A stretch of DNA of 34,722 nucleotides from assembly GCA_017463245.1 (NCBI GenBank), contig JAFTPN010000075.1, positions 1 through 34,722 of the forward strand. The letters are read 5' to 3'. The position numbers and the translations under genes were made by a program. The stretch comes from Clostridia bacterium (lineage in GTDB: Bacteria; Bacillota; Clostridia; Christensenellales; Aristaeellaceae). Shown here in pieces: positions 5,841 to 14,633 of this stretch (positions within the stretch are counted from its first letter, which is position 1; each line of letters opens with the position of its first letter). The notes beneath the pieces were generated by a model. That model ran no database searches and had not been told where the DNA came from. It worked only from the letters and a program-made list of their open reading frames with translations.

Positions 5841-7190
5841 ATGGCTATGTGGCTGGAACTGACGGAACAAAGCTGCAAGAACTGCGGACTGTTGACCTGC
5901 TGCCCCTGTATGCGGCAGGGAACATTAACGGATCTTTCTGAGAGGAACCACGCCGATCGGCCAGGGTGGTGCAATTCCTGGCGGCCTGACCATTTGGCAC
6001 CCGTGGACGGCGCCCCGGGGTGCTGCGGGGATTGCCATTACTGCGATGGGGGTATCCGCTGCGGGAAGCTGGTGGAGATCGCCCGGGAAGTGATCCCCAC
6101 CCGTGTGTATGTGGGGACGGACGCGGCGCTGCCTGGTTGCAGCATGTATGCGACGGGCGGTGCCGGTGACGACCTGGATGCTGTGTTGGAATCAGATTTT
6201 GATGATTTTGATTCTTGTGAAGATGTGGGGATCCCGATGATCGAGGATGAGGCCAGGGAGGCCCTGGCAGCTGCCCAGGCGGAGAACGCGCCGGCGATCG
6301 CCGATCCTGAGCGGCTGGCGGTGGTAACGGCTGAGGTGCAGTTGCTGAGCAGTGAGGTGCTGCGGAACATCCTTCAGATCGGTAAGAGGCTGATTGAGAT
6401 CAAGCAGCTGGTGGGGCATGGTCAATTCGGATCCTATGTGAAGGAAAACTGTGGATATAGCCATGATGTGGCGAACCGGTTTATGAAGGTGGCGGAACAG
6501 TACACGGAAGAGACGCTGCCTGTTGGGCTGAGCGTGAGCAAGGTGTATGAGCTGCTTTCGTTGCCTGAAGCGGAGCGTGCCGCCTTTGTGGAAAACCATG
6601 ATGTGGAAAACATGACGGTGCGGCAGCTGCGGGCGGAGCTTGCGGCGGAGAAGCAACGCACCATGCAGCTGAGCAGCGAAGCTGTGCAGCTGAGAGCGGA
6701 TGCCAGAGACGCGAAGGCGCGCGCTGCTGGCGCCGAGGCCTCGCGTGAGCGTGTGTATGATATGCAAGCGGCGCTGCGTGGCGAAAACGCCGACCTGCGG
6801 GAGAAGCTGAATGCTGCCCGGGCTATGCGACCTGAAACTGTGACGGTTGAGGTGGAAAAGGTTGTACCGCCGGATGACTATGAAGCACTAAAGGCTGAAA
6901 ACGAATCCATGCGGGAGCAGCTGCAGGCGCAGAAATATGACCCCTTCGACAAGGCTGATGAGCTGGTGATGGAAGATCTACAGGAAGCCTGTGAGAAGAT
7001 GGATGAAACGCTGGACGCCATTGTGCAGAGCTTTGCAGCGCTGCGGATGCGGGCGCGGGAAGATCTTCAGTTGCTTCATACGATGAAGCGGCTGGTGGGC
7101 AACATTGTCAGCTATGCCGGCAACATCGACCTTGAACACACGGTGCTGATGGAGGAAGCGCGGAAGGAGGCGGGCGAAGGTGATGAGTGA
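5841..7190 (+). CDS. DUF3102-like protein with Cys-rich N-terminus and coiled coil
   Basis: 449 residues, start ATG 5841 with AAGGAGGTG upstream. Residues 1-80 are Cys-rich (CKNCGLLTCCPC, CCGDCHYC, CGK), likely a zinc-binding module. Residues about 165-235 contain ILQIGKRLIEIKQLVGHGQF and YSHDVANRFMKVAEQY, the pattern of the DUF3102 domain of phages and plasmids. Residues about 255-370 are a long charged coiled coil, and the rest is helical. DUF3102 proteins are common in early regions of Firmicutes phages; a DNA-binding or partition/replication role is suspected but unproved. The fusion of a Cys-rich segment, DUF3102-like domain and coiled coil suggests a scaffold-like early protein. Confidence 0.75.
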   Translation: MAMWLELTEQSCKNCGLLTCCPCMRQGTLTDLSERNHADRPGWCNSWRPDHLAPVDGAPGCCGDCHYCDGGIRCGKLVEIAREVIPTRVYVGTDAALPGCSMYATGGAGDDLDAVLESDFDDFDSCEDVGIPMIEDEAREALAAAQAENAPAIADPERLAVVTAEVQLLSSEVLRNILQIGKRLIEIKQLVGHGQFGSYVKENCGYSHDVANRFMKVAEQYTEETLPVGLSVSKVYELLSLPEAERAAFVENHDVENMTVRQLRAELAAEKQRTMQLSSEAVQLRADARDAKARAAGAEASRERVYDMQAALRGENADLREKLNAARAMRPETVTVEVEKVVPPDDYEALKAENESMREQLQAQKYDPFDKADELVMEDLQEACEKMDETLDAIVQSFAALRMRAREDLQLLHTMKRLVGNIVSYAGNIDLEHTVLMEEARKEAGEGDE

Positions 7191-7473
7191 ACGTTGCCCG
7201 TACTTTGTGACGGCAGTGAATGCTGCAGGTGTTCACGCGATTATGTGCTGTGATGGGAAGCGGATGGCTGCCCAGCTGGTGAATGGTGAATGTACTGGTG
7301 ACATAACCGACCATGTGCATCACCGGTGCGACGGCCCAGGTTGGCGGGAGTGTGTGTATGCGAGGGAACTGGCGTACACGCCGGACAGCCTGGGTGTGAC
7401 CGTTGTGAGTTTGCTGCGTGCTTGCCTCCAAGGGCAGCCGGCTGTGGGTGGGGGTGCGCAGCGTGACCGATAA
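7183..7473 (+). CDS. Small Cys/His-rich protein, unknown function
   Basis: About 96 residues. ATG 7183 overlaps the preceding stop codon; AAGGAGG lies about 12 bases upstream. Cysteines and histidines (RCPYF, MCCDG, ECTGD, HVHHRC, ECVYA) suggest a zinc site. It is probably translationally coupled to the preceding gene. No family recognised. Confidence 0.6.
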   Translation: MSERCPYFVTAVNAAGVHAIMCCDGKRMAAQLVNGECTGDITDHVHHRCDGPGWRECVYARELAYTPDSLGVTVVSLLRACLQGQPAVGGGAQRDR

Positions 7474-7672
7474 GGAGTACAATCGCCTGCGCTCCAAGCT
7501 GTGGAACGAGGCTCACCCCGATTATGGGCGGCTGCGTGCGCGGCAATGGCGGAGGGAGAACCCTGAAAAGGCGCGGGAGATCCGGCAGAGGTACTATTGG
7601 GGGCATCGAGAAGAGATTCTTGCGCGGAAGCGGGCCAAACGGCAGGAGGCAAAAATGCAATGTATACCCTGA
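7463..7672 (+). CDS. Small basic protein, unknown function
   Basis: GTG 7463 (giving MTDKEYNRLRSKLWNE) overlaps the previous stop and has a G-rich ribosome site at 7446-7454. The 69-residue product is strongly basic and helical, with the repeated pattern ENPEKAREIRQRYY / HREEILARKRAKRQ seen in small phage proteins that accompany HNH or zinc-ribbon genes. It probably binds nucleic acid; the role is unknown. Confidence 0.6.
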   Translation: MTDKEYNRLRSKLWNEAHPDYGRLRARQWRRENPEKAREIRQRYYWGHREEILARKRAKRQEAKMQCIP

Positions 7673-8196
7673 CAAGTGATTCTACCGGAAAGGTTTACCT
7701 GGATACTAAGCAGGGTCGGGCGCAGCTTGACCGGGATGAAGGACGGGAGCGGCTGACAAATGACGCGCTGGAAGCGCTGATTATCATTGATGCTTGTCAG
7801 CAGCTGCAGAAACAGGCTGTTAATCGGCTGGCCTCTTTTCAGGCGAAGGTGGGGCGAGGCAAGATGCTGAAGGCGCATGTGGCGGGGATTGGCAAAGAGA
7901 TATGCGACATGATGGAAAAGGTGAGCTGTGGCCAGGTCAAGACTATGCAGGCGAATACCCACCGGGTTTCTATAACGGTGAGTAGTGCGCGGGTACCGTG
8001 CAAGGTTAACATTGACATGGATCACCTGGTTGCGATTGCCAATCAGGCTGTTGAGACGTGTGGCCTGGGTTGCACGAAAACGCCGAAAGAGATGCAGCAA
8101 TGCGCTGTGCGCCGGGCATTAGAGCAAGTGCCCAGTATGGCGATTAAGACCGGGCGGAGTGCTGAATGCCCGTATGCGGATGTGTGGCCCGAATGA
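7660..8196 (+). CDS. Early protein, possibly DUF5651-like (178 aa)
   Basis: ATG 7660 is preceded by AGGAGG at 7644-7649 and overlaps the previous gene by 13 bases. The product has a central helical region (residues about 30-85), a beta-rich middle and a C-terminal Cys cluster (TCGLGCTK, QQCAVRRALEQVP, CPYAD), likely a metal site. The C-terminal pattern recalls the phage family DUF5651, but I cannot confirm it. It directly precedes the primase-helicase, so a role in replication or its control is plausible. Confidence 0.65.
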   Translation: MYTLTSDSTGKVYLDTKQGRAQLDRDEGRERLTNDALEALIIIDACQQLQKQAVNRLASFQAKVGRGKMLKAHVAGIGKEICDMMEKVSCGQVKTMQANTHRVSITVSSARVPCKVNIDMDHLVAIANQAVETCGLGCTKTPKEMQQCAVRRALEQVPSMAIKTGRSAECPYADVWPE

Positions 8197-8215
8197 GTAA
8201 CGGAGGAATTTACCG

Positions 8216-11071
8216 ATGACATTGCAGGAGTTTCTTGCCAGACTTGAAGGCGTGAGGGAGACGGGCGGCGGCCAATATATGGCACGGTGCCCCTGCCATA
8301 ACGATAAAAAGGCCAGCCTGAGCGTGCGGATGGGAGAAGACAAGATCATTTTGCAATGCCTGGCGGGCTGTCAGTATGAGGATATCCTTCACGCCCTGGG
8401 TGTTGACTGGAAGGATCTGTTGGTGCCTGAGAAGCTGGCGGAGATCCAGAGCGGCACCCGGGGCAAAGCCCGCAGCAAGCCGAAAAAGGCAGCAGCTGGG
8501 GCAGGGTGTGAAAACCCGAAAGAAAAAAAGCCGGTTGACCTGGACAAGCTGGCGGTGGGCAAGCCTTATCGGCGGCGTGAGAAGCAGCCGGACGGCACAG
8601 AGGCTTGGGTGGAAGAAACAATCACTGCCTGCTATGAGTATCGTGACAAAGCAGGCAATGCACTGATGCGGGTTTTCCGGACAGATGGCAAGAGTTTCCC
8701 CACGATTCACCAAGCCGATGGCCGCTGGTATTGGGGCGATGGTGGACACACAAACTGCTTGTATATGCTGCCGGAGATGTTGGCAGCGATTAAGAAGGGC
8801 AAGCCGATCTTCCTGGTGGAAGGTGAGAAGGACGTTGAAAACCTTCGCAGCCTGGGTTTTGCGGCCACAACGAACAAGGGCGGCGCGGGAAAATGGCATG
8901 AGAGCATCAGCGATCATTTCAAGGGTGCAGTGGTATACATTGTGCCGGATCTGGATGAAGCTGGCCGGAAACATGCTCGGATTGTTTCAAAGGCGCTGCG
9001 GGATGTGGCTGCGGAAGTCAGGATCGTAAACCTGAGGCGTCAGGATGAATACACATTGCCGGATAAAGGGGATGTGAGCGACCTGATCGCCGCTGCAGGA
9101 ACTGCGCAGGCGCGCCGGCTGCTGGGTGAACTGGTGGCCCAGTCGCCTGTGCTGAGCCGTGTGGTGGGCGACGGTGAATATGCTGACTGGTTTGAAGGAA
9201 TCCCTGGTTGTGTAGTGCGCAGTGCGTGTATCTGCAGTGTGGCTGCTGACGGCGGCCAGCGCCAGCTGAGCAACTTTGTGGCCTTGCCGGTGGAACAGGT
9301 GCTGGTGGATGACGGCAGCGGCCAGCCGCGGTATCAGCTGACGGTGGAGGGATGGAGCGCAACGGGGGCGCGGCTGAAGACGCTGAGCCTGCCAATGAGC
9401 GAATTCGACACTATGCGCTGGCCGCTGGCACGGTGGGGAATTTGTGCCAATGTGACCGACGGCAACGGTGTGACGGCAAAGCTGCGCAGGATCATTCAGG
9501 AAGCTGGCCTGCGAGCAGCGGTGCACCGGACGCTGTATTGCCATACAGGTTGGCGCAAGATCGACGGAAAGCTATGCTATTTGCATGGCAGCGGCGCGAT
9601 CGGCGCGGAAGATGTGCAGGTGAAGCTGGACTTCGGCCTGGAACGATACAGCCTGGAAGGCCTGCGCAGTGGCCCGTTTGCGGAGATGCCGCGTGAAGCA
9701 GCGTTGCCTGCCTGCCAAGGGGCTACGCTGAGTGTGATGCACGTGGCTGGCCTGCGGATCGGCGTGCCGGTGGTGGGCTTCCTGTTCCTGGCACCGCTGC
9801 GGTACTTCCTGGAACAGCGTGGCCACAGGCCCAGCTTTATCCCGTATCTGGTAGGCGGGACGGGCATGGGCAAAACAACCTTCATGAGCCTGGCGATGAA
9901 CCACTATGGTTATGACTTCCATTTCGAGGGGATGCAGCCTGGCTCGTTCGACGATAGTGCGGCAGCTATGGCGCAGAAGCTGTATGAGCTGAAGGATATG
10001 CCGCTATTTGTGGATGATTACAAGCGTGAGAGCGATCCTGCCCGGCAGCGGGCGCGCAAAAGCCTGGAAGAGATTGTGATCCGTATGATTGCCGATGGTA
10101 TGCGGCGCAGCCGAATGAACGGCGAAATGGACGCCCAGCACGACCGATATGCCCGAGGACTGTGCATACAGACGGGTGAGGAACTGCCCGACGTGACGCT
10201 GAGCAGCTTGGCCCGCCTGTATGTGATAGAGCTGCGCCAGGGGGAGGTGCCTGTGCCTGGGCGCAATCAAGGCGCTGTGCAGGAGAAGCGGGTGGATGAG
10301 ATGGCCAAGCTGTGGCGGATGGCCAGGGAGGGAGTGCTAAACGAAAGTATGCGGGGGTATATTGAATACCTGCAGCAAAGGGCTGATGAACTGCCGGAAG
10401 CCTTGGAAGCGGAACTGGATGCGCTGCGGATGGAAGCTGTGAAGCGGGTGAAGGGTGACCATGCGCGTATGCCTTCGGCTGTGGCGTATCTGATGCTGGG
10501 TATATCGACCCTGCTTGACTATGTGACGGCAGAGGGTGGCCTGATGGCGGGGGATGCGGATTATAAGTCGCAGATGATGGAACGCTGCTGGGCTGCCATG
10601 GTGGACAACAGCGACCGTCAGGAAGCCGAAATGCGCAGAGAGAAACCCACGGCGGTGTTCCTGACAACACTGCGGGAAGTGTTGGCCAGCGGGCGCTATG
10701 TCATTGAAACGCTGGGGCATGTTTCGGGTGTTGTGCCGCGGGACGTGATCGGCTACAAGGATGATAATTATTATTACTTGATACCCGGTGAGGCATTTGG
10801 TGCGGTGCAAAAGAGCCTTGCTGCCCAGGGCAGTGGGCTGGCCATTGGCAAGAACAGCCTGATGGGGGCGCTGAAGGACGAAAAAAAGATACTGCCCAGC
10901 AAGGATGGATCCACGTGTCAGCAGATTAAGCGAGGCGGCATCCATGGGCGGTATATGGTGATGCCGCGCTGGGTGCTGGATGAGACTGAGCCGGTGGTAC
11001 GTACATCGCAAGGAAATTTCCTGATGGTGGATGATAAGGACGACCCATTTGGGAAGGAGGGCGGACAGTGA
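8216..11071 (+). CDS. Primase-helicase (zinc finger, TOPRIM, DUF927-type ATPase)
   Basis: A 951-residue replication protein. An N-terminal CHC2-like zinc finger is visible (Cys25, His28, Cys48, Cys52). A TOPRIM-like segment follows (about 198-270) with IFLVEGEKDVENL and VPDLDEAGRKHA. The C-terminal half is a DUF927-type superfamily 3 helicase with Walker A GGTGMGKTT at 547-555 and a Walker B-like LFVDDY near 600. Phages use such fusions to prime and unwind DNA at their origin. A CGGAGGA ribosome site precedes the ATG. SSB and the late regulator follow in the same operon. The gene looks complete. Confidence 0.9.
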   Translation: MTLQEFLARLEGVRETGGGQYMARCPCHNDKKASLSVRMGEDKIILQCLAGCQYEDILHALGVDWKDLLVPEKLAEIQSGTRGKARSKPKKAAAGAGCENPKEKKPVDLDKLAVGKPYRRREKQPDGTEAWVEETITACYEYRDKAGNALMRVFRTDGKSFPTIHQADGRWYWGDGGHTNCLYMLPEMLAAIKKGKPIFLVEGEKDVENLRSLGFAATTNKGGAGKWHESISDHFKGAVVYIVPDLDEAGRKHARIVSKALRDVAAEVRIVNLRRQDEYTLPDKGDVSDLIAAAGTAQARRLLGELVAQSPVLSRVVGDGEYADWFEGIPGCVVRSACICSVAADGGQRQLSNFVALPVEQVLVDDGSGQPRYQLTVEGWSATGARLKTLSLPMSEFDTMRWPLARWGICANVTDGNGVTAKLRRIIQEAGLRAAVHRTLYCHTGWRKIDGKLCYLHGSGAIGAEDVQVKLDFGLERYSLEGLRSGPFAEMPREAALPACQGATLSVMHVAGLRIGVPVVGFLFLAPLRYFLEQRGHRPSFIPYLVGGTGMGKTTFMSLAMNHYGYDFHFEGMQPGSFDDSAAAMAQKLYELKDMPLFVDDYKRESDPARQRARKSLEEIVIRMIADGMRRSRMNGEMDAQHDRYARGLCIQTGEELPDVTLSSLARLYVIELRQGEVPVPGRNQGAVQEKRVDEMAKLWRMAREGVLNESMRGYIEYLQQRADELPEALEAELDALRMEAVKRVKGDHARMPSAVAYLMLGISTLLDYVTAEGGLMAGDADYKSQMMERCWAAMVDNSDRQEAEMRREKPTAVFLTTLREVLASGRYVIETLGHVSGVVPRDVIGYKDDNYYYLIPGEAFGAVQKSLAAQGSGLAIGKNSLMGALKDEKKILPSKDGSTCQQIKRGGIHGRYMVMPRWVLDETEPVVRTSQGNFLMVDDKDDPFGKEGGQ

Positions 11072-11427
11072 CAAGTAGGGCGATCGTGGAGGCCAGCCGC
11101 AGGGCGCTGGAACTGCACAAGAGGCAGGTGGAGGCCAATGCGTGGATGGCTGAATTAAGTCGAGACCGGCCGGATGCGCTGAGCGACGCCAGGGTGCTGC
11201 TGGATGAGCTGGCCGCCTGTGCTGACAAGTGGGGAGAAGCTGCTGTGCAGGTGCTGCGGCGAATACCTCCTGGCCGGGAATGTGTGGTGCTATGGCAGTA
11301 TTATCTTTTGGGATTGAGTGTGAATGAGATCCGCAAGGGTATGCGTTGTGACCTGCGGACGGTGACGCGGGCAAAGGCCCGTGGGCTGGAAATGCTTGAC
11401 GAATTGGATAAGGAGGAAGAACCATGA
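11068..11427 (+). CDS. Sigma-region-4-like regulator (ArpU/RinA type)
   Basis: 119 residues. GTG 11068 overlaps the primase stop and lies behind GGAGGGCGG. The N-terminal half is helical. Residues about 75-112 (VVLWQYYLLGLSVNEIRKGM, then RTVTRAKARGLEML) form a helix-turn-helix like sigma-70 region 4, as in ArpU, RinA and other late transcription regulators of Gram-positive phages. These switch on packaging and structural genes. Position fits: last part of the early operon, just before SSB and the packaging genes. Candidate targets are the three repeated elements at 11851, 26125 and 26786. Confidence 0.75.
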   Translation: MTSRAIVEASRRALELHKRQVEANAWMAELSRDRPDALSDARVLLDELAACADKWGEAAVQVLRRIPPGRECVVLWQYYLLGLSVNEIRKGMRCDLRTVTRAKARGLEMLDELDKEEEP

Positions 11428-11813
11428 ACAAGCTGACGATTATCGGTAATCTGACAAGAGACCCTGAAATCCGTGACTTTGGTGATAGCCGGGTGTGTAA
11501 TTTTACGGTTGCGGTGAACCGGCGCACCCGCAGCGACCATCCTGAAGCTGATTACTTCCGGGTGAGTGTGTGGAATGCGTTGGGCGACAACTGCATGAAG
11601 TATCTGGGTAAAGGCAAAAAGGTTTGTGTGATCGGCCCGGTGAAGGCCAGTGTGTATTCGGATCCGAACGGGAAGGCGCGGGCCAACCTGGAAATGAGGG
11701 GGGACGAAGTGGAGTTCTTGACGCCCAGGGGGCAAGGTGAACCTGCGCCGGATGAGCAGGTGGATGCGCAGAGCGGTATGACCAGGGTGGATGATGAGGA
11801 TTGTCCGTATTGA
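11424..11813 (+). CDS. ssb: Single-stranded DNA-binding protein
   Basis: 129 residues with a clear SSB OB-fold: MNKLTIIGNLTRDPEIR at the N-terminus, CNFTVAVNRR, YFRVSVWNALGDNCMKYLGKG and a middle strand region to about residue 95. The linker is short and the tail acidic (DDEDCPY), resembling the DDDIPF-like tip that recruits partner proteins. It protects single-stranded DNA during phage replication. It overlaps the regulator by four bases and ends the early operon; a strong terminator follows. Confidence 0.95.
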   Translation: MNKLTIIGNLTRDPEIRDFGDSRVCNFTVAVNRRTRSDHPEADYFRVSVWNALGDNCMKYLGKGKKVCVIGPVKASVYSDPNGKARANLEMRGDEVEFLTPRGQGEPAPDEQVDAQSGMTRVDDEDCPY

Positions 11814-11816
11814 CGG

Positions 11817-11849
11817 AAGGCGGGCGCGTGAGTACGCCCGCCTTTTTTT
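11817..11849 (+). terminator. Terminator A, end of the early operon
   Basis: A 10-bp GC-rich stem (AAGGCGGGCG, 11817-11826, with 11835-11844) and an 8-nt loop run straight into seven T. It starts four bases after the SSB stop. Confidence 0.92.
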
Positions 11850-11850
11850 A

Positions 11851-11886
11851 TTGCCATCTTGCTGCCATGCGATATGGCGGTGGTAT
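11851..11886 (+). promoter_or_regulatory. Late element, copy A
   Basis: A 36-bp element beginning TTGCCATCTTGC, directly behind a terminator T-run. It aligns without gaps to copies at 26125 and 26786, with 24 of 36 positions identical in all three. All contain CCAT-N5-ATGG at the same offset. TTGCCA, 16 bp and TATGGC could be a -35/-10 pair. Here it precedes HNH and the packaging genes. Likely a late promoter or operator; function is inferred. Confidence 0.6.
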
Positions 11887-11964
11887 CAATGGTACGAGGG
11901 GCATGGGGACACCTCCTAACCTGCCGATCCGGCCGCGTGCCGGGGAAGCAACACTCCTTTCTCG

Positions 11965-12010
11965 CCGGGATCCGGTCGTTTGCAGAGAGGCGGACGGATC
12001 CCGGTTTTTC
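11965..12010 (+). terminator. Second terminator in the early/late junction
   Basis: CCGGGATCCG (11965-11974) and CGGATCCCGG (11995-12004) form a perfect 10-bp stem with a 20-nt loop, followed by TTTTT. It lies between late element A and the HNH gene, so read-through or antitermination may be needed for packaging genes if transcription starts at element A. Confidence 0.75.
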
Positions 12011-12015
12011 AAAAA

Positions 12016-12031
12016 TCCGCGACGTCGCGGA
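12016..12031. repeat. Dispersed 16-bp palindrome, copy 2
   Basis: TCCGCGACGTCGCGGA flanked by AAAAA and AAATTGG, in the same orientation as the copies at 4102 and 26739. It lies six bases after the T-run of the preceding terminator and 14 bases before the HNH start codon. Confidence 0.85.
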
Positions 12032-12045
12032 AATTGGAGGCAAGC

Positions 12046-12366
12046 ATGGGGCGGTATACGGGAAAAAAGGCAGATCCTTTTTACCTGAGTGCGAACTGGA
12101 AACGCTTGCGTAAGATGGCGCTGGAACGTGATCATTACCTGTGTCAACGATGCCGGCGCCGGGTGGCGGTGGTGGTACACCATATCGTACCCGTGAAGGA
12201 GTGTCCTGAGAAAATGCGTGACCTGAGCAACCTGGAAAGCGTGTGTGCCATGTGCCACAACCTGCTGCACCCGGAAAAGGGTAGGGCAGTGGCTGTGAGG
12301 GATGATCTGCCCGGGGATGTGCGCATTATTGACCTGAACGCCCGGAGAAAGGAGAAGGGGACATGA
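12046..12366 (+). CDS. HNH endonuclease next to the terminase
   Basis: 106 residues, ATG 12046 behind GGAGG. HNH signature: LERDHYLCQRC (first CxxC), VVVHHIVPVKE (the HH pair), NLESVCAMCHNLLH (second CxxC and final His). In HK97-type phages of Gram-positive hosts the HNH protein beside TerS and TerL takes part in cos cleavage and is required for packaging. That makes cos packaging likely here, with cos probably in or near 11880-12045. It overlaps TerS by four bases. Confidence 0.9.
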   Translation: MGRYTGKKADPFYLSANWKRLRKMALERDHYLCQRCRRRVAVVVHHIVPVKECPEKMRDLSNLESVCAMCHNLLHPEKGRAVAVRDDLPGDVRIIDLNARRKEKGT

Positions 12367-12764
12367 TGATCAGTGAACGGCAGCTGCGGGATGAGCGTAT
12401 TCAGCGAATCACCCGGGAAGCCGCGCTGAAGAAGGCGGAGATCGAGAACCAGCTGATGGAAAGCTATGGTGCGATCTTGCCGGCACATGCGGCGCTGCTG
12501 GATGCGCTGCTGGATGTGGAGATCATGCGCCTGGAAGCTGCTGAATGCGTGGCTGAAAAAGGCCAGAAAGAACGATATTCCAATGGCAAGCAAACGCTGG
12601 AACGCAAAAACCCGGCTGTGGACACCATGCTGCGGGCCAGTGCAACGGAGGCGAAACTGATAAGCGCGCTGGGATTGAACCGACGCAAGCGGCCCGGGAA
12701 GGCCGATGCGGAGCTGGACGATCCGCTGCCTGAGGATGATGTGAGCGACCTTGACGATTATTGA
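12363..12764 (+). CDS. terS: Terminase small subunit (P27 family)
   Basis: 133 residues. The opening is helical (ERQLRDERIQRITREAALKK) and the middle contains YGAILPAHAALLDALLDVE, then NPAVDTMLRASATEAKLISALGL, the pattern of P27-type small terminases that recognise phage DNA and deliver it to the large subunit. The C-terminus is acidic (DDPLPEDDVSDLDD). It overlaps HNH by four bases and TerL by 14 bases, so translation is coupled. Confidence 0.85.
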   Translation: MMISERQLRDERIQRITREAALKKAEIENQLMESYGAILPAHAALLDALLDVEIMRLEAAECVAEKGQKERYSNGKQTLERKNPAVDTMLRASATEAKLISALGLNRRKRPGKADAELDDPLPEDDVSDLDDY

Positions 12765-14631
12765 TGCGCAGGGGCGCAAGGAGATCTTCGATCAGTACCC
12801 TGGGTGTGACAGCCGGGTGTTTGAGTATGTGGAGGGTGTGCTGAGCGGGAAGATCGATGCATGTGAGGCTATCCGCCTGGCGTGTAACCGGACGATGCAA
12901 GATTTGGCTGACGGGCTGGATCCTGCCTGCCGGTGGACGTTCGACACGGAAAAAGCCTGCCGCCCGATACGCTTTGCAGAGAAGTTCATGAGGCCTTCGG
13001 GTGACTATGACCGCATGGAGCTGCTGCCATGGCAATGCTGGGTATACGCCAGCATTTTCGGCTTTGTGGACAGGCATGACGGCCGCCGCAAGTACTTGCA
13101 GGTGCTGCTGCTGGTGGGCAGCGGTAACGGTAAGACGCCGCTGGTTGCTTCCATGGCGCTGTATCAAGTGAGCCAGGAAGGTGTGCGAAACGCTGAGTTT
13201 GACATCCTGGCGAACAGCAAGGATCAGGCTGGAACGCTGCTGAACGACTGCCGCGGCATGGTGGAAAGCAATCCGGCACTGAAGCGGAGATTCAAACCGC
13301 TGCAGAACCGGGTGGAGTACTTTGCCGATGGCGTGAAGGGCCAGAGCCGCAGCGCGGTGCCTGATGCTGTGATACGGACGCTGAGCAGCAATGCCCGAAG
13401 CCTGGACGGCCTGCGACCGACCACGGCGGCCTTTGACGAAGCGCACGAAATGAAGACCTATGATCAGATAAGGCAGATGCGCCGATCGCTGGATAAGAAG
13501 GCTGCTGCGGGTGAACCGCTGCTGATCATTTTTTCCACAATGGGCTTTGTGCTGGATGGCCCGCTGATCAGCGAATACCGCAGCGCGAAGCAGCTGCTGA
13601 AGGGCAATGGTAACAAGCAGGTGAATGAACGCAGGCTGGCGATCATTTACGAACTGGATGAACACCTAAGCCCGGACGACTATCAGCACTGGGGGCAGGC
13701 GAACCCCTCGCTGGGGGTGCTGCTCTCGCTGGAAAGTATGCGGCTGCGATATGCTGAAGCTCAGCTGGCGCCTGACCTGCTGCTGGACTTCTACACGAAG
13801 ACGCTGAACCTGTTCACGAAGGTTTCGAGCCTGAGCTACCTGGATTATGAGCTGATCCAGCGCAACCAGGATGTGGTGCCGCTGGAGGGTGTGCTGGGGC
13901 GTGAGGCTTTTGGTGGGTTTGACATCTCTACCAGCTACGACCATACGGGCGTAGCGTTGGAGATACCGCTGGATGACGGGCGATTCCTGTTCCTGTTCCA
14001 CTGCTTTGTGCCGCGGCGGGTGGCGGATGCGAACCGGGAAAACCTGGACTATTATGCCCACGCCATGGCGGGCGAGCTGACCATTATTGATGGTGACTAT
14101 GTACACCAGAGCTATGTGCTGGCGTGGTTTGAGAAGTGGGCGAAGGTGTTTGACATCCGTGCGATCGGCTACGATCCGGCGAACGCAACGCTGCTGGTGC
14201 AAAGCCTGAGCAGCTGGCGAGGGGAAGACAAGCCGGTGTTTGTATGCGACCCGGTGCGCCAGGGTGCGCTGACGCTGAACGCACCTATGAAACACCTGAA
14301 GGAACAGTTTTCGGACGGCAAGATCGTGTATAACCGATCGACGTTGTTTGAATGGTACTTGAACAATGTGAAGTTGCGCAAGGATTTTGCTACCAGGGAC
14401 AATGAAAACTGGGTGCCGGTGAAGTTGGACAAGTATAGCAAGATCGACGTCTTCATGGCGGCGCTGGATGCGCATACGACATGGATGCGACGCTGCCCGC
14501 CGCCTGGCGCGGAGGTGCAGGAAAGCGCGGTGGCCGTATATGACCTGGAAGACTTGCCTGGCTACCTGGCTGGAAGTGACTATGCACAAGAAACACCCGT
14601 GAACGATGACCTGTGGAACTGGGGGGACTGA
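12751..14631 (+). CDS. terL: Terminase large subunit
   Basis: 626 residues, the HK97-like Terminase_1 type. The ATPase domain has Walker A GSGNGKTP at 123-130 and Walker B AFDEAH at about 227-232. The nuclease domain has acidic motifs, GGFDIS at the start of the second domain, GYDPANA and KIDVFMAALDAH near the C-terminus. It pumps DNA into the prohead and cuts it. TTG 12751 is the only reasonable start: no ATG or GTG in frame lies near, and GAGGATG lies 12 bases upstream inside TerS. Confidence 0.93.
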   Translation: MTIIDAQGRKEIFDQYPGCDSRVFEYVEGVLSGKIDACEAIRLACNRTMQDLADGLDPACRWTFDTEKACRPIRFAEKFMRPSGDYDRMELLPWQCWVYASIFGFVDRHDGRRKYLQVLLLVGSGNGKTPLVASMALYQVSQEGVRNAEFDILANSKDQAGTLLNDCRGMVESNPALKRRFKPLQNRVEYFADGVKGQSRSAVPDAVIRTLSSNARSLDGLRPTTAAFDEAHEMKTYDQIRQMRRSLDKKAAAGEPLLIIFSTMGFVLDGPLISEYRSAKQLLKGNGNKQVNERRLAIIYELDEHLSPDDYQHWGQANPSLGVLLSLESMRLRYAEAQLAPDLLLDFYTKTLNLFTKVSSLSYLDYELIQRNQDVVPLEGVLGREAFGGFDISTSYDHTGVALEIPLDDGRFLFLFHCFVPRRVADANRENLDYYAHAMAGELTIIDGDYVHQSYVLAWFEKWAKVFDIRAIGYDPANATLLVQSLSSWRGEDKPVFVCDPVRQGALTLNAPMKHLKEQFSDGKIVYNRSTLFEWYLNNVKLRKDFATRDNENWVPVKLDKYSKIDVFMAALDAHTTWMRRCPPPGAEVQESAVAVYDLEDLPGYLAGSDYAQETPVNDDLWNWGD

Positions 14632-14633
14632 GA

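Noticed and set aside
4089-8514. 13-bp match CAGGGTGTGAAAA at 4089-4101 and 8502-8514
   Set aside because: Short, one copy is inside the primase gene, and flanks do not match. Probably chance.
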